Origin: Sphaerisporangium sp040685555
GTDB taxonomy: Bacteria > Actinomycetota > Actinomycetes > Streptosporangiales > Streptosporangiaceae
NCBI RefSeq assembly: GCF_040685555.1
Contig: NZ_JBFBIK010000028.1
Coordinates: 1 to 64,000 of the forward strand
DNA: 64,000 nucleotides
Direction of reading: 5' to 3'
The translations under genes were made by a program, and so were the position numbers. Positions 1 to 19,428 of the stretch are shown piece by piece (position 1 is the first letter of the stretch; each line of letters begins with the position of its first letter). The notes beneath the pieces are model-generated. The model saw only the letters and a list, made by a program, of their open reading frames with translations, ran no database searches and was not told the origin of the DNA.

Positions 1-3000
1 GACATCGGCACCCGCATCCGGACCCGCCGCACCACGGGTCAACACCACCAGACGGCAACCCGCGAACCGCTCATCGGCCACCCAGCCGCGCACCAAACCC
101 AGCACCCGGCCGGAAAGCTCCCGCACCCCGGCCGGCACGTCCACCGGATCGGCCACGCACGAGGCCACCACGAAGCCGGGCACCGGCTCACCCGCCGCCA
201 CCGCCACACCGAGCGCGTCCACATCCGGGTAGCCGTCCAGGCCCGCCACCGGCTCACCCAGGAAGACCCACCGGGAGCCGCCGTCGTCCGGGGTGACCGC
301 GACGTCCACCCAGTCGACCCCGTGCGGTACGGCCACCGCCTGGCCGCCGGCCGTACCGGCCAGCGACTCGAGCGGAACCGAACGGACCCGCAGGGACTCC
401 ATCGAGAAGACCGGCCGGCCGGAGACGTCGGCGGCCTCGATGGCGCACCCGTCGGTGCCGACGGATTCCAGCCGGACCCGGAGCACGCGGGCACCGGCGG
501 CGGACAGCCGCACACCACGGAACTCGAACGGCAACCGCAGCCCATCAACCCCACCGGCGATCAGCAACGGATGGAACACCGCATCCAGCAACCCCGGATG
601 CAACCCGAACCCCGCCACCTCCACCTCATCGTCCAACGACACCTCGGCGAACAACTCACCACCCCGCCGCCAAACCCCCCGCACCCCCTGAAACACCGGA
701 CCATACTCATAACCAAGATCAGCCAACCGCTCGTACCCACCATCAAGCGCCACCACCGACGCACCCACCGGCGGCCACACCCCCGCCCAGTCACAAGCAC
801 CGGCCGTACCACCGTCCACGGTCACGGCGCCGGAGACGTGGCGGGTCCACGGCGCCTCGTGGTCGTCGGCGGGGCGGGAGTGCACCCGCACCGGCCGGGT
901 GCCTGCGTCGTCCGCGTGCTCGACGACGACCTGCAACGCCAGCGCGCCCTGCTCCGGCAGCACCAGCGGCGCCTCGAACATCAGCTCCTCGACCAGGTCG
1001 CAGCCGAGCTGGCCGCCGGCCTCCAGGACGATGTCGACGAACGCGGCGCCCGGCAGCACGGTCGCGCCGAGCATCACGTGGTCGGCCAGCCACGGTGAGC
1101 CGGTGACCGACAGGCGGCCGGTGAACACCGTCGTGCCGTCGTCGGCGATGTCGACCACCGCGCCCAGGAGCGGATGCCCGAGCCCGCGCAGCCCGGCCGA
1201 CGAGACGCCGGAAGCGCGTACCGGCGAGTTGAGCCAGAAGCGCTCGCGGTCGAACGCGTAGGTCGGAAGGTCGACGTCCGCACCGCCGGACAGGGCGGGC
1301 CAGTCGACGGCCACGCCCGCCACGCAGGCCTGCGCGAGGCAGGTGACCAGCGCGTCCGGCTCGGACCGCTGCCGCCGGTTGAGGGAGACGACCGAGGCGT
1401 CCTGCTGGGTGACGCAGTCGTGCGCCATGCCGGACAGGACCGCGTCCGGCCCGACCTCGATGTAGGTGCTCACCCCTTCGGACTCCAGCCGCCCGATCGT
1501 CGCGTGGAACAGCACGGGCCGGCGGACCTGCTCGATCCAGTACTCCGGTGCCGTCCAGGTGGCGTCGCCGCCGACGTTGGTGGCGAACGGGATCCGCGCC
1601 TCGCCGAACCGCACGCTCCCCAGCTCGGCGGCGAACTCGGCGAGCATCGGCTCCATCAGCGGGGAGTGGAAGGCGTGGCTGACCGGGAGCCGCCGGGTTC
1701 GCCGGCCGAGCTCACGCCATTCGTCGGCCACCGCGAGGCACACCTCTTCGGCACCGGAGACGACCACGCTGGTGGGGCCGTTGACCGCTGCGATCCCCAC
1801 CAGGAGCTCCCGGCCTGCCAGGGTGGGCGCGACCTCCTCCTCCGCGGCCTCGATGGCGATCATCGCGCCGGGCTCGTCGAGGGCCTGCATCAGGCGGGCG
1901 CGGGCGGTGACCAGCCGCGCGGCGTCGGCCAGCGACCAGATGCCCGCGACGTGCGCGGCGGCGAACTCGCCCACCGAATGCCCGGCCACGAAGTCGGGCG
2001 TGACGCCGAGCGCCTCCAGCAGCCGGAAGGCGGCCACCTCGTAGGCGAACAGCGCCGGCTGGGTGTAGCGGGTCTCGTTCAGCCACTCAGCCTCGGGCGT
2101 GCCGGGCTCCGCCCACATGACCTCGCGCAGCGGGCGGTCGAGGTGGGCGTCGACCGCGGCGCAGACCGCGTCGAGGGCCTCGGCGAACACCGGCGCCACG
2201 GCGTACAGCTCGCGCCCCATCCCGAGCCGCTGCCCGCCCTGGCCGGTGAACAGGTACGCCAGCCTGGGCTTCTCCTGGGCGAAGCCCTTGACCACCTCGG
2301 CCACCGGCTTGTCCCGCAGGTGGTCGGCGAGGCCGGCGATCAGGGCGTCCCTGTCGTGGCCGAGGACGACGGCACGGTGCTCGAACAGCGACCGGCCGGA
2401 GGCCAGGGAGTGCGCCACGTCGGCCGGGCGCAGGGTCGCGTCGGCGGTGACGAAGTCGTGCAGCCGGGCGGCCTGCGCACGCAGCGACGGGGCGCTGTGA
2501 GCGCTGAGCACCCAGGCCAGCGGTGCCGCGCCGGGGCCGGCGGTCACGAGGGGCGGGGCGGCGGGAGTGCTCGGCTGTTCCTGGGCCTCCTCCAGGATGA
2601 CGTGGGCGTTCGTGCCGCCGATGCCGAACGAGGACACCCCGGACCGGCGCGGGTGGCCGTCACGCGACCACTCCCTGGCCTCGGTCAGGAGCCCGACCCC
2701 GCCCGCCGACCAGTCGATGTGCGGCTCGCTCTCGTCGACGTGCAGCGTCCGCGGCAGCACCCCGTGCCGCATCGCCATCACCATCTTGATCACACCGGCG
2801 ACGCCGGCGGCGGCCTGGGTGTGGCCGATGTTCGACTTCACCGAGCCCAGCCACAGAGGACGCTCGGCGCGGCGGTTGCGCCCGTAGGTGGCCATGAGGG
2901 CCTGGGCCTCGATCGGGTCTCCCAGCCTGGTGCCGGTGCCGTGCGCCTCGACGGCGTCCACGTCCCTGGTGTCCAGGCGGGCGTCGGCCAGCGCCTGCTC

Positions 3001-3955
3001 CACCACACGCTCCTGGGCCGGGCCGTTCGGCGCGGTCAGCCCGTTGCTCGCGCCGTCCTGGTTGACCGCCGACCCCCGGATCACTCCGAGGATCCGCCGC
3101 CCGTTGCGCTGGGCGTCCGACAGCCGCTCCAGCGCCAGCACGCCCACGCCCTCGGCCCACGCCGCGCCGTCCGCCGTGGAGGAGAACGACTTGCACCGCC
3201 CGTCCGGGGCCAGCGCACGCTGCCGCGAGAACTCCACGAACGAGTCGGGGGTCGCCATCACCGTCACGCCGCCGGCCAGCGCCAGCGAGCACTCCCCGCG
3301 CCGCAGGCCCTGCACCGCCAGGTGCATCGCCACCAGCGACGACGAGCACGCCGTGTCGACCGCGATCGACGGGCCTTCCAGCCCGAAGGTGTACGAGACC
3401 CGCCCGGGCAGGACGCTGGCCGCGCTGGAGACCATGAGGATGCCCTCGACCGCCTCGGGTACGGAGCCGTTGGTGAAGCGCAGCGAGTAGTCGTTGTACA
3501 TGTTGCCCACGTAGACGCCGGTACGGCTGCCGCGCAGGGTCGCCGGGTCGATACCGGCCCGCTCGAACGCCTCCCAGGCCGCCTGCAACATCAGCCGGTG
3601 CTGCGGATCGGTCGCCAGGGCACCACGCGGGCTCATCCCGAAGAAGCCGGCGTCGAAGTCGCCCGCGTCGTAGAGAAACCCGCCATGCCGCGTGTACGAC
3701 TTGCCCAGCGCCTCGGGGTCGGGGTCGTACAACCCCTCGTCCCAGCCGCGATCGACAGGGAAACCACCGATCGCGTCCCCACCCGAGACGACCAGATCCC
3801 ACAGATCCTCGGGACTGGCCACACCACCCGGATAGCGACACGCCATCCCGATGATGGCGATCGGCTCATGACGCCGATCCTCGACGCCGGCCAGCCGCTG
3901 ACGGGTCTCCGCGAGTTCGACGGTCACACGCTTGAGGTAGTCGCGCAGCTTTTCC

Positions 3956-3966
<11 letters not shown>
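1..3966 (-). CDS. Modular type I polyketide synthase, KS-AT-DH-..., 3' end cut by window edge
   Basis: Extends a polyketide by one malonyl-type unit and dehydrates it. Reading from ATG at 3966, the frame stays open to base 1 (1322 codons), so the C terminus lies outside the window. Residues 1-30 are a helical docking segment (MANEEKLRDYLKRVTVELAE). The KS has its Cys near residue 207 (DTACSSS), EAHGTGT and SNIGHTQ. The AT has GHSVG (Ser about 664) and HAFHS, the usual malonyl-CoA signature. The DH has HVMLGATVLP (His about 963) and the second acid in LLDAVFH, so it looks active. The visible end is the structural half of a KR. The start overlaps the stop of the upstream PKS by 11 nt, implying coupled translation, and the N-terminal docking helix fits the C-terminal helix of that protein. 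Any ER, KR core and ACP are not visible. Confidence 0.95.
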
Positions 3967-12799
<8,833 letters not shown>

Positions 12800-13235
12800 C
12801 GTGCCACCTCAAGCCTCGGGCATCACCAACATGACACCGCCGGTTTCCATAAAGACACCGCGCAGGAATGATGGACAGTAGTGTGAATTTGCGACTATTG
12901 ATTAGTTACTGCGACCTTAATGGCACCGCTCCGGCCTGGGCCACGGTCGCATGTTGGCACATTGTTGCCAGTAGCAAGCTGCCATCGCTCCCGCGTGGTA
13001 TCCGCACTTGACGTGGGCGTTCACGGTCAAGATGCTGGGCTTCAGAGAGAGCCGTAGGGGTTCGGGTCCGGTGGCCGTCGCGACCATTCCCGCCACGCGG
13101 CACCGGCGCGTTCCCTCAAACGAACGGCCCTCGCGTCCCATTTCCTCGACCTCGGATGAACACCGGATATTCGTACTGTGGCCGGCGCGATCCGTAATGG
13201 ACGGCAGAGCCGCCTCTTCAGGAGAGGGGCCTCGA
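12800..13235. other. Divergent intergenic region between the PKS genes and the membrane-protein gene
   Basis: About 436 bp without a convincing gene. It is less GC-rich around 12840-12920 and must hold outward promoters for the PKS genes (minus) and the membrane-protein and condensation-like pair (plus). The PKS ribosome-binding site GAGGTGG sits at 12804-12810 on the minus strand. A short inverted repeat TGGCA-6-TGCCA lies at 12955-12970. I see no TTGAC-type SARP repeat here. Confidence 0.5.
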
Positions 13236-14063
13236 ATGAGCGTTCTCAAGCCTCGCCCGCGATCCGGAATACGAGCGCACAGGCCATTGCTGGCGGCGGT
13301 CGCCGCCTCGGTCGTGGTCGGCGCCGTCGCGCTCGCCGGGCTGCTCGTGGACGACCGGATGCTCACCGGCGAGCCGATCTGGATGAAGCCGTTCAAGTTC
13401 GCGGTCTCCGTCGCGCTGTACGCGGTGACGCTCGCCTGGATGCTGTCCCACTTGCGGCGGGAACGCCCCGATCTCGCGGTGGCGTCGGCGATCAGGCTCG
13501 GCATGGTCGTGTCGCTGGCCGGCATGGCGCTCGGCCTCTCCATGACGACGTCCACCCCGGCGCTCGACTCCCTGCGGACGGGCGTCGTGGACGGCATCGC
13601 CGGCGCCCACAGTGTGGGAGTGCCCGACGGAGGGCCGGGCCTGCCCGTCGTCGGCTGGAGCACGTCCGGGGGCGACCTGAGGGTGGCGCACTTCCTCGGG
13701 ATCCACGCGCTCCAGGCGATGCCGCTGGTGGCCGTGGCGCTCGGAGTGCTGGCGCTCCGCACGGCGTGGCTGCGCCCCGAGCGGGTGCGGGTACGGCTGA
13801 TCCGGCTGGCCGCCGGCACGTACGCGGGGGTCGTCGCCGTGGCCGCCTGGCAGGCGCTTCGGGGGCAGCCCCTGACCAGCCCCGACGCGGCGACCCTTGT
13901 CACGTTCGTAACGCTTCTTGAAATATCGGCCGGCGCCGCCGCGGTGGTGCTGTGGATGGGGCGGCGAGACACGGCAGGTGCCCCGACGAGTGCTCCGGAG
14001 GAGACGATATGTCCGTCGACGCCCCCCTCAGTTACGGCCAGCTCTTCAGCTGGCGAGAGATAG
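13236..14063 (+). CDS. Integral membrane protein of unknown function
   Basis: 275 residues from ATG 13236, chosen because GGAGAGGGG lies at 13221-13229; the open frame extends upstream to 13008 but that part does not look like protein. About six or seven hydrophobic segments are visible, the first near residues 15-40 (LLAAVAASVVVGAVALAGLL), others around WMKPFKFAVSVALY, MVVSLAGMALGLSM and AMPLVAVALGVLAL. I do not recognise a named family and see no transporter or enzyme motif. The last 55 nt overlap the following condensation-like gene, so the two are probably translated together. A role in the cluster such as export or immunity would be inference only. Confidence 0.8.
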   Translation: MSVLKPRPRSGIRAHRPLLAAVAASVVVGAVALAGLLVDDRMLTGEPIWMKPFKFAVSVALYAVTLAWMLSHLRRERPDLAVASAIRLGMVVSLAGMALGLSMTTSTPALDSLRTGVVDGIAGAHSVGVPDGGPGLPVVGWSTSGGDLRVAHFLGIHALQAMPLVAVALGVLALRTAWLRPERVRVRLIRLAAGTYAGVVAVAAWQALRGQPLTSPDAATLVTFVTLLEISAGAAAVVLWMGRRDTAGAPTSAPEETICPSTPPSVTASSSAGER

Positions 14064-15385
14064 AGAGGTATCCAGACGACTGGATGCGCGATGCCAACCT
14101 CCCCACGGCATGGGACCTGCGGGGCCTCCCGCTCGACCGGGTGACGACCGCGCTGCGGCTGCTGGTCGACAGGCACGAACCGCTGCGGACCACCTACCAC
14201 GTGCGGGATGGGCAGCCGGTGCAGCGGATCCACCCGGCCGTCACGTTGCCGATCGAGCGCGTCGACCGCGTGGTCGCCGACCGCGAGGTTCCCGAACGCA
14301 CCAAGGACGAGCTGTCCGCCATCGGGTTCCCGATGACCGACGCCCTGGGATGGCGGGGAGTGCTCGTCACCACCGACGGCGCCCCGGTCTTCCTCGCGCT
14401 GTCGTTCTCCCACCTGATCCTCGACGTGTGGTCGATCCACCACCTCCAGGACCAGTTCCGGGCCCTGGTCGCCGACCCGCGTGCAACCGCGCGCATGGGA
14501 CCCGCGCCGCGCGAGCTGGCGCGGCGGCAGCGGAGCGGCGGGGTGTGGCGCGAGCGGCAGGAGAGCTCCGAGCGTTACTGGCGGCGCGTCCTGGCCGAGG
14601 GCCTGATGGACGAGCTCCCGACGTTGCCCGCGGGCGTGAAGCGCAACCGCCTGGAGCTGACGCTGCACTCGCGCCGGCTGGGCGGGCTGGCCGCCGAGGC
14701 CGCCAGGCGGCTCGGGGTCACCGCGCCGTCGGTGGTGACGGCCCTGATCGCCGCGGGCCTCGCGCGGTACACCGGCACCGACCGGGTCACGCTGAGCCTG
14801 ATGGCCTCGAACCGGTTCGCCCCGGAACACCAGGACATCGTCAGCACGATGAACCAGCTGATCCCGGTCGTCGCCACCGTCGACCAAGGATCCTCGCTGG
14901 CCGAGCACGTCAAGCGCCTGCACTGGGCGGGCGCCCGGTCGTACCGGTACTCCTGCTACGACTTCGACCGCGTGGCGGCCATCGCCGCCGAAGTCGCGGC
15001 CAGGGACGGCAAGAGCCCGGCCCATGACTGCTGGGTCAACCACCTGTTCCGGAGCTGGATCAACTACGTCCAGCTCGACCGCCACCCCTCGGACCCGGCC
15101 GACCAGGCTCCGGCGGAGCTGCTGTGGACACCCCTCGCGCAGCAGTACGGCCAGCCGTTCCGCGTGCGGGTGTCGGTCCAGGCCGGCCGCACCAGCGTCC
15201 TGCTGCTGGCGGACCCCACCGTCATCCCCGCCGAGGCGATGATCGGTATCATGCGGGCCGTGGCGTTCGGCGCGCAGCTGGCGGCGACCAACCCCGAGAG
15301 CAGCCTGAAGGATCTCTGGAGCGTCCGGAACGAGGACCTCGCACCGTCACTGTTCCCGCACGAGCTCCCCACGCCGCCGAACTAG
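14009..15385 (+). CDS. Free-standing condensation-domain-like protein
   Basis: 458 residues from ATG 14009, preceded by GGAGGAG at 13997-14003. It resembles the NRPS condensation superfamily over its whole length: LRLLVDRHEPLRTTYHV near the N terminus, the catalytic-loop equivalent FSHLILDVWS, and ASNRFAPEHQDIVSTMNQLIPV for the C-terminal half. The HHxxxDG motif reads S-H-L-I-L-D-V: second His and Asp kept, first His replaced by Ser and Gly by Val. Such proteins join a carrier-bound acyl group to an amine, alcohol or another carrier-bound unit. No adenylation or carrier domain is attached. It shares the HxxxDVW signature with the protein encoded from 32744, and its gene overlaps the preceding membrane-protein gene by 55 nt. 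The substrate is unknown. Confidence 0.85.
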   Translation: MSVDAPLSYGQLFSWREIERYPDDWMRDANLPTAWDLRGLPLDRVTTALRLLVDRHEPLRTTYHVRDGQPVQRIHPAVTLPIERVDRVVADREVPERTKDELSAIGFPMTDALGWRGVLVTTDGAPVFLALSFSHLILDVWSIHHLQDQFRALVADPRATARMGPAPRELARRQRSGGVWRERQESSERYWRRVLAEGLMDELPTLPAGVKRNRLELTLHSRRLGGLAAEAARRLGVTAPSVVTALIAAGLARYTGTDRVTLSLMASNRFAPEHQDIVSTMNQLIPVVATVDQGSSLAEHVKRLHWAGARSYRYSCYDFDRVAAIAAEVAARDGKSPAHDCWVNHLFRSWINYVQLDRHPSDPADQAPAELLWTPLAQQYGQPFRVRVSVQAGRTSVLLLADPTVIPAEAMIGIMRAVAFGAQLAATNPESSLKDLWSVRNEDLAPSLFPHELPTPPN

Positions 15386-15706
15386 GCCGAGGAGTAGCGC
15401 ACAGGCGGCCAGGGGGCTTTGAAGGGCTATGACGACCCGCCAGGTACGCCCGCCGAGCAGGAGGAGGCATGGCCCTTCGATCTCCTCGGTCAGGAGAGCC
15501 GGGTCGGTTCTGCCTACCTCTTTCCTCGCCAGGACGGTGAACTCAGCCGCCAGTCGATCCTCTGCCTGCCGATCGGCTCCGTAGACGACGGACTCTCCCG
15601 GGACGAGCATTAGCGCGAGCGTCGTCGCGGCAGCCGTTCTCGGCGGATGCATGGCGACAGTCGGCGGCGGCGAAGTGACCGCGTTCGGAGCGGATGGCTT
15701 TGCGCT
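15386..15706. other. Intergenic region at the left edge of the non-biosynthetic island
   Basis: About 320 bp between two convergently oriented genes. Open frames here (15419-15613 plus, 15347-15652 minus) show no recognisable protein family and no good ribosome-binding site. No clear terminator hairpin was seen. It marks the change from biosynthetic genes to the unrelated island. Confidence 0.4.
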
Positions 15707-16540
15707 TCAGGCCCCGTAGACGTCGGGGTCCGGGCCGGTGCGGGTTCCGGTGTCGAGTGTCGCCAGGTCGCGGTGGTCGTCGTTGGTCAGCTGGAAGTCG
15801 AACACGTCCATGTTCGATCGGATACGTTCCGGTGTGACGGATTTCGAGATCACGATGTTGCCCAGTTCGATGTTCCAGCGCAGCAGGATCTGTGCCGTGG
15901 TCTTCTCGTGGCGTTTGGCGACGGCGGCGACGGTCGGGTCAGAGACAAGCTGGCCGTGCCCGAGGGGGCTCCATGCCTGGGTGGCAATGCCGTGACGTGC
16001 GTCGAACTCGCGAACTTGGGCTTGAGGCAGTCGTGGATGCAGCTCGACCTGGTTGACGGCTGGCACCGTGTCCGTTTCCGTGAGAATTCGCTCCAACGTG
16101 GCGGGGGTGAAGTTGGAGACGCCGATGGAGCGGGCCAGGCCGTCGCTTTTGATTCTCTCCAGCGCCTGCCAGGTCTCGATGAACAGACCACGGGACGGCA
16201 CCGGCCAGTGGATCAAGTACAGGTCGAGGTAGTCGAGCTTGACGTTGGCGAGGCTCTTGTCCAGGGCGGCAAGGGTGGCGTCGTAGCCCAGGTCGGTGTG
16301 CCAGACCTTGGTGGTTATATGAAGCTGCTCGCGCGGGATTCCGGACGCGGCGATCGCCGCGCCGGTGCCGGGTTCGTTACGGTAGTAGGCGGCGGTGTCG
16401 ATAGCCCGGTACCCGGCGTCGAGGGCCGCGGCCACGGCGGAGGTGGCTTCGTGGTCGGGCACCCGGAACACGCCGAAGCCGAGCTGCGGGATCGTGGTTC
16501 CGTCGTTGAGGGCGATGTCTGGGATGGCGGTCTCGGGCAT
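15707..16540 (-). CDS. Aldo/keto reductase (2,5-diketo-D-gluconate reductase-like)
   Basis: NADPH-dependent carbonyl reductase of about 277 residues, full length for the AKR superfamily. The tetrad is visible: Asp and Tyr in AIDTAAYY, Lys in TTKVWHTD, His in YLIHWP. SIGVSNF and the cofactor-binding ISKSVTPERIRSN near the C terminus are typical of the AKR5 group. It stands alone, convergent with the condensation-like gene. Nothing ties it to the PKS genes; it is probably general metabolism. Confidence 0.9.
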   Translation of the reverse strand: MPETAIPDIALNDGTTIPQLGFGVFRVPDHEATSAVAAALDAGYRAIDTAAYYRNEPGTGAAIAASGIPREQLHITTKVWHTDLGYDATLAALDKSLANVKLDYLDLYLIHWPVPSRGLFIETWQALERIKSDGLARSIGVSNFTPATLERILTETDTVPAVNQVELHPRLPQAQVREFDARHGIATQAWSPLGHGQLVSDPTVAAVAKRHEKTTAQILLRWNIELGNIVISKSVTPERIRSNMDVFDFQLTNDDHRDLATLDTGTRTGPDPDVYGA

Positions 16541-16665
16541 CGGGGCTCCCTTCCATGATTGGTAGGCCCGGGGCGGTTAATGCCCCCGCGGGTCACTCGA
16601 TCGGCGGGGCGTCCCCTGTTTCGGGGCCTTCCACCCAGGCGAGGGGGTCACTCAGGCACAAGCGT

Positions 16666-17307
16666 TCAGTCGCCCAGGCCCCGACCCAGCGACGGCGTCA
16701 GAACGGTCCGCCAGCGATACATGCCCTCATCCCGGTTCAAGTCGATCAGGGCAACGTGCATCAGAGTGACAGATAGCACATCGGCATAGCGGTTGAGCAC
16801 CTCCCGGATAGGAGCAAGTGGCGCACCGCTGGTATTGGCGTAGGCAAGGCTGACATGCGGATGGAAACCGTCGGCCGCCTCGGGTACCCGCTCGTCTCCC
16901 CATACCTCGCCGATGGCACCTCGAATGACGCGTCGGATTTCACCCACGGCCTCGGTCGGCCTGACCGGGAGGTGAATGCCCTCGGCGTCGGCAACGAGCG
17001 GACCGAGCTGCACCTGAAGCGGCCCGCGGCCGGCCATGCGCCCGGCCACCTGCGCGCCGATGGCCGCCAGGTTCTCCTCGGTGGTCTCGTCGATGAAACC
17101 AACGCCCTGAGTCGTCATGTGCAGCCACTGGACAGGGATCGGATCCAGCACGGGGAACTTGTCCAGCTCGGGACGCAGTCTTTCTACGAAATCGTGCAGC
17201 TCGGGCTGTCGGTCCATGAGGAAGTGCCAGGTGTAGAAGCTCCGGCCGGGGCACCAGCCTGGCCGCCACCACCAGTGATTACGAGTCTCGGTGTCGTCTC
17301 CAGCCAA
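16666..17307 (-). CDS. 2'-5' RNA ligase-like 2H phosphoesterase
   Basis: 213 residues. The two HxT/S motifs of the 2H superfamily are present: HMTT (residues about 63-66) and HPHVSLAY (about 148-155). This fold acts on 2',3'-cyclic phosphates or 2'-5' linkages in RNA or oligonucleotides. The gene begins 3 nt after the stop of the HTH-TPR regulator and is surely cotranscribed with it. The physiological substrate cannot be read from sequence; RNA repair or cyclic-oligonucleotide hydrolysis are both possible. Confidence 0.85.
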   Translation of the reverse strand: MAGDDTETRNHWWWRPGWCPGRSFYTWHFLMDRQPELHDFVERLRPELDKFPVLDPIPVQWLHMTTQGVGFIDETTEENLAAIGAQVAGRMAGRGPLQVQLGPLVADAEGIHLPVRPTEAVGEIRRVIRGAIGEVWGDERVPEAADGFHPHVSLAYANTSGAPLAPIREVLNRYADVLSVTLMHVALIDLNRDEGMYRWRTVLTPSLGRGLGD

Positions 17308-17310
17308 CGG

Positions 17311-18822
17311 TCACCCTTCCGTGTGCGGCCTGGTCTCGGCGCGGAACACGCCGATGGCCTCCCTGATCATTTTTCCCTGTCCGCCACTGCGGAACGGGAG
17401 CGGCACACGCCCCTCAACCTCGCCCAGTTGGAGTAGCAGCGGTGCCGCACGAAGCTCCACAGGGGTCTGCAGGATTGGGGCCAGTGCCTCAGCCGCGCCG
17501 TCCAGGGCTCCAACGTCGATGTGTGCGCGGGCGATGTGCAGGGTGGTCATCCGCTCTGTCCCGAGGTTCCGGGTCCGTTCGGGCCGACCTTGGGAGATCT
17601 CCACAGATCGGGTGGCCATCTCCAGAGCACGAGCCGGGTCGTTCAGCACCAGGTAGGCATCGGCCCAGTAGCTGAGTGCCCGCTCCGGGGTGCAGCTCAG
17701 CGGCCCACCGGGGTGGTTCGTCCGTCCAGGCGCGACCCCCTGGGCGTGGCGGAGCATGGCATGAGCGTCCTGAACCCGGCCGAGCCGTGCGTAGTCCAGG
17801 GCGAGAGTGCTCGCCAGCATCACCTCGGTCTCTCCACCGGCCCGCGTGGCGAAGCGGAGACCACGCTCGCCCCATGCGAGGGCTTCTGCCTTGCGATCTT
17901 CCCAGTAGGCGGCGACCTGCCTCGTCTTGCATGTCCAGGCGAGAAGACCCTCGTGCCCGGCCTCTACGCCGAAGTGCTGCGCAGCCTGGGCGTGGTTCTC
18001 GGCAGCGTCTGGGCGGCCAAGGTCAGTCGAGACCCATCCCAGGAAGGTCATCGCCCAACCGACGATGAGATACAGATCCCGGCGATGACGCAGCGGCTGG
18101 TGTCCCTCCAGCAGCCGTAGCGCCTCATCGCGGAGGCGTCGCAGGTCAGCCAGCAGTGGCCCCGTGGGGGTCTTTAGATAGCTGTCGGCGATGCGCCGTA
18201 GGTCACGATTCAGACGTTCAATCGTCGATCCACCGACATTGCTGCTTTCAGCCTCGGACAAGATGAGATCCGACTCCCGTGCGTAAAGGGTCAACTGCTC
18301 ACCGGCGGACAAAGGCCGCCTATCACGTATCTGCGAAAGCGTCGGTAACGCTACTTCGGCCGTCCCGGGAAATGCGGGCGCGGCACCTGGGGAGGAATGG
18401 GAACGGCCATTGAAATTTGAGTCAGCCTGCCGGTAGTCGATCTGGTCGATCTCTGCCCGGTCGCCGGTGTTGTAGAGCGCATACTCCGCATCGGTAAGAA
18501 GACGTCGTGCCGTGACCTGGTAGATCCGGGCGAGAGCGTGCAATGCTGCGACGCTCGGCCGACGCCCTTTCACGGGCCAGTGCTCGAACTGGTAGATCCG
18601 CGCTTTCACCATCGTGGACTCGCCGGCGTCGGCTGTGTTCCACCGGTCAGCCACCTCCTGATGGCTGAGGTTGTGCGCCCAACGTAGCGCCACGCGCGGG
18701 CCGATCTCCGGGAAGTCGGTTTCCCAGACGGATGCGATCTGCTCCCACGCTAGCCCTCGAGCCCGAAGCCGCTGCGAGCGGTAGGCGCGTTGCCGACGAC
18801 CGGGTTCAGCGGATTTGTCCAT
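17311..18822 (-). CDS. HTH (XRE-like) regulator with TPR-like helical repeats
   Basis: 503 residues. The N-terminal 110 residues carry a helix-turn-helix of the actinobacterial XRE-like type, with LSHQEVADRW and a second segment RPSVAALHALARIYQV. Residues about 230-480 are helical repeats rich in Ala, Leu and Trp (GWVSTDLGRPDAAENHAQAAQHF and similar), as in TPR sensor domains. It heads a two-gene minus-strand unit with the 2H phosphoesterase and is divergent from three small genes starting at 19078. It is probably a cytoplasmic regulator that binds a peptide or small ligand through its TPR part; the target is unknown. Confidence 0.8.
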   Translation of the reverse strand: MDKSAEPGRRQRAYRSQRLRARGLAWEQIASVWETDFPEIGPRVALRWAHNLSHQEVADRWNTADAGESTMVKARIYQFEHWPVKGRRPSVAALHALARIYQVTARRLLTDAEYALYNTGDRAEIDQIDYRQADSNFNGRSHSSPGAAPAFPGTAEVALPTLSQIRDRRPLSAGEQLTLYARESDLILSEAESSNVGGSTIERLNRDLRRIADSYLKTPTGPLLADLRRLRDEALRLLEGHQPLRHRRDLYLIVGWAMTFLGWVSTDLGRPDAAENHAQAAQHFGVEAGHEGLLAWTCKTRQVAAYWEDRKAEALAWGERGLRFATRAGGETEVMLASTLALDYARLGRVQDAHAMLRHAQGVAPGRTNHPGGPLSCTPERALSYWADAYLVLNDPARALEMATRSVEISQGRPERTRNLGTERMTTLHIARAHIDVGALDGAAEALAPILQTPVELRAAPLLLQLGEVEGRVPLPFRSGGQGKMIREAIGVFRAETRPHTEG

Positions 18823-19077
18823 AACTCGTTCAATCTCGAGAGAGTGATGAGACGTCAGCTACTCGCAGTGTACGCGCCGTATTCGCCGCATCGCAGCTAA
18901 CCGACAGGATTCACCTAACGCTTACGCGCAGGTCAGGACGTCGGGCGGTGCTAACTGTTCTGGGGCTCTATCTACCGGCGGACTCTCCGGAGACTGAGAA
19001 GCCCGGCGAAAAAAGCGGGATCCGCAGGCGATGCCACGCCGTACGGATCCCTTGACCGGACACTGGAGGTCCGACCC

Positions 19078-19428
19078 GTGCAGAAGCCTAGAACCATTCG
19101 AATCCGTTGGCACGCCGACCATCCGCCCCGGCCGTTGGGGTGCCGTTGGTGCGGCCACCCTCCCTACGCGCACGACGCCGGCAGCCTGCCGCACCGCCGC
19201 CACCACCAGTGGGAGCACCCCACCAACGCCCAGGTGCGCGCCCGTCTCGACGCGCGCCGCCGCCTCGCGCTGAGCGGTTCGTTCCCGGCACCGCCCGCGT
19301 TGCGCCCTTCGGCGAGGGTGCGCCCGGCCGTCAGGCCACAACTGCCCGCGTGCGCGAGCACCCCGCCCGGCCGTCGCCCCGACATCGGGCTGCCCCGGCA
19401 CCAGACGCACCGGCAGGAGGCGGCGTGA
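19078..19428 (+). CDS. Small basic protein with a CxxC-H zinc-like motif
   Basis: 116 residues from GTG 19078, behind CTGGAGG. The N-terminal part (RWHADHPPRPLGCRWCGHPP, then YAHDAGSLPHRRHHQWEHP) looks conserved, with CRWCGH and several His as possible zinc ligands. The C-terminal 60 residues are Arg/Pro-rich and low in complexity. Its stop overlaps the next start (TGATG). I recognise the N-terminal pattern as a small uncharacterised actinomycete type but no function. Confidence 0.65.
   Translation: MQKPRTIRIRWHADHPPRPLGCRWCGHPPYAHDAGSLPHRRHHQWEHPTNAQVRARLDARRRLALSGSFPAPPALRPSARVRPAVRPQLPACASTPPGRRPDIGLPRHQTHRQEAA

Noticed and set aside
15347..15652. 101-codon minus-strand frame with a hydrophobic start
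   Set aside because: Overlaps the end of the condensation-like gene, has no ribosome-binding site and no recognisable domain.
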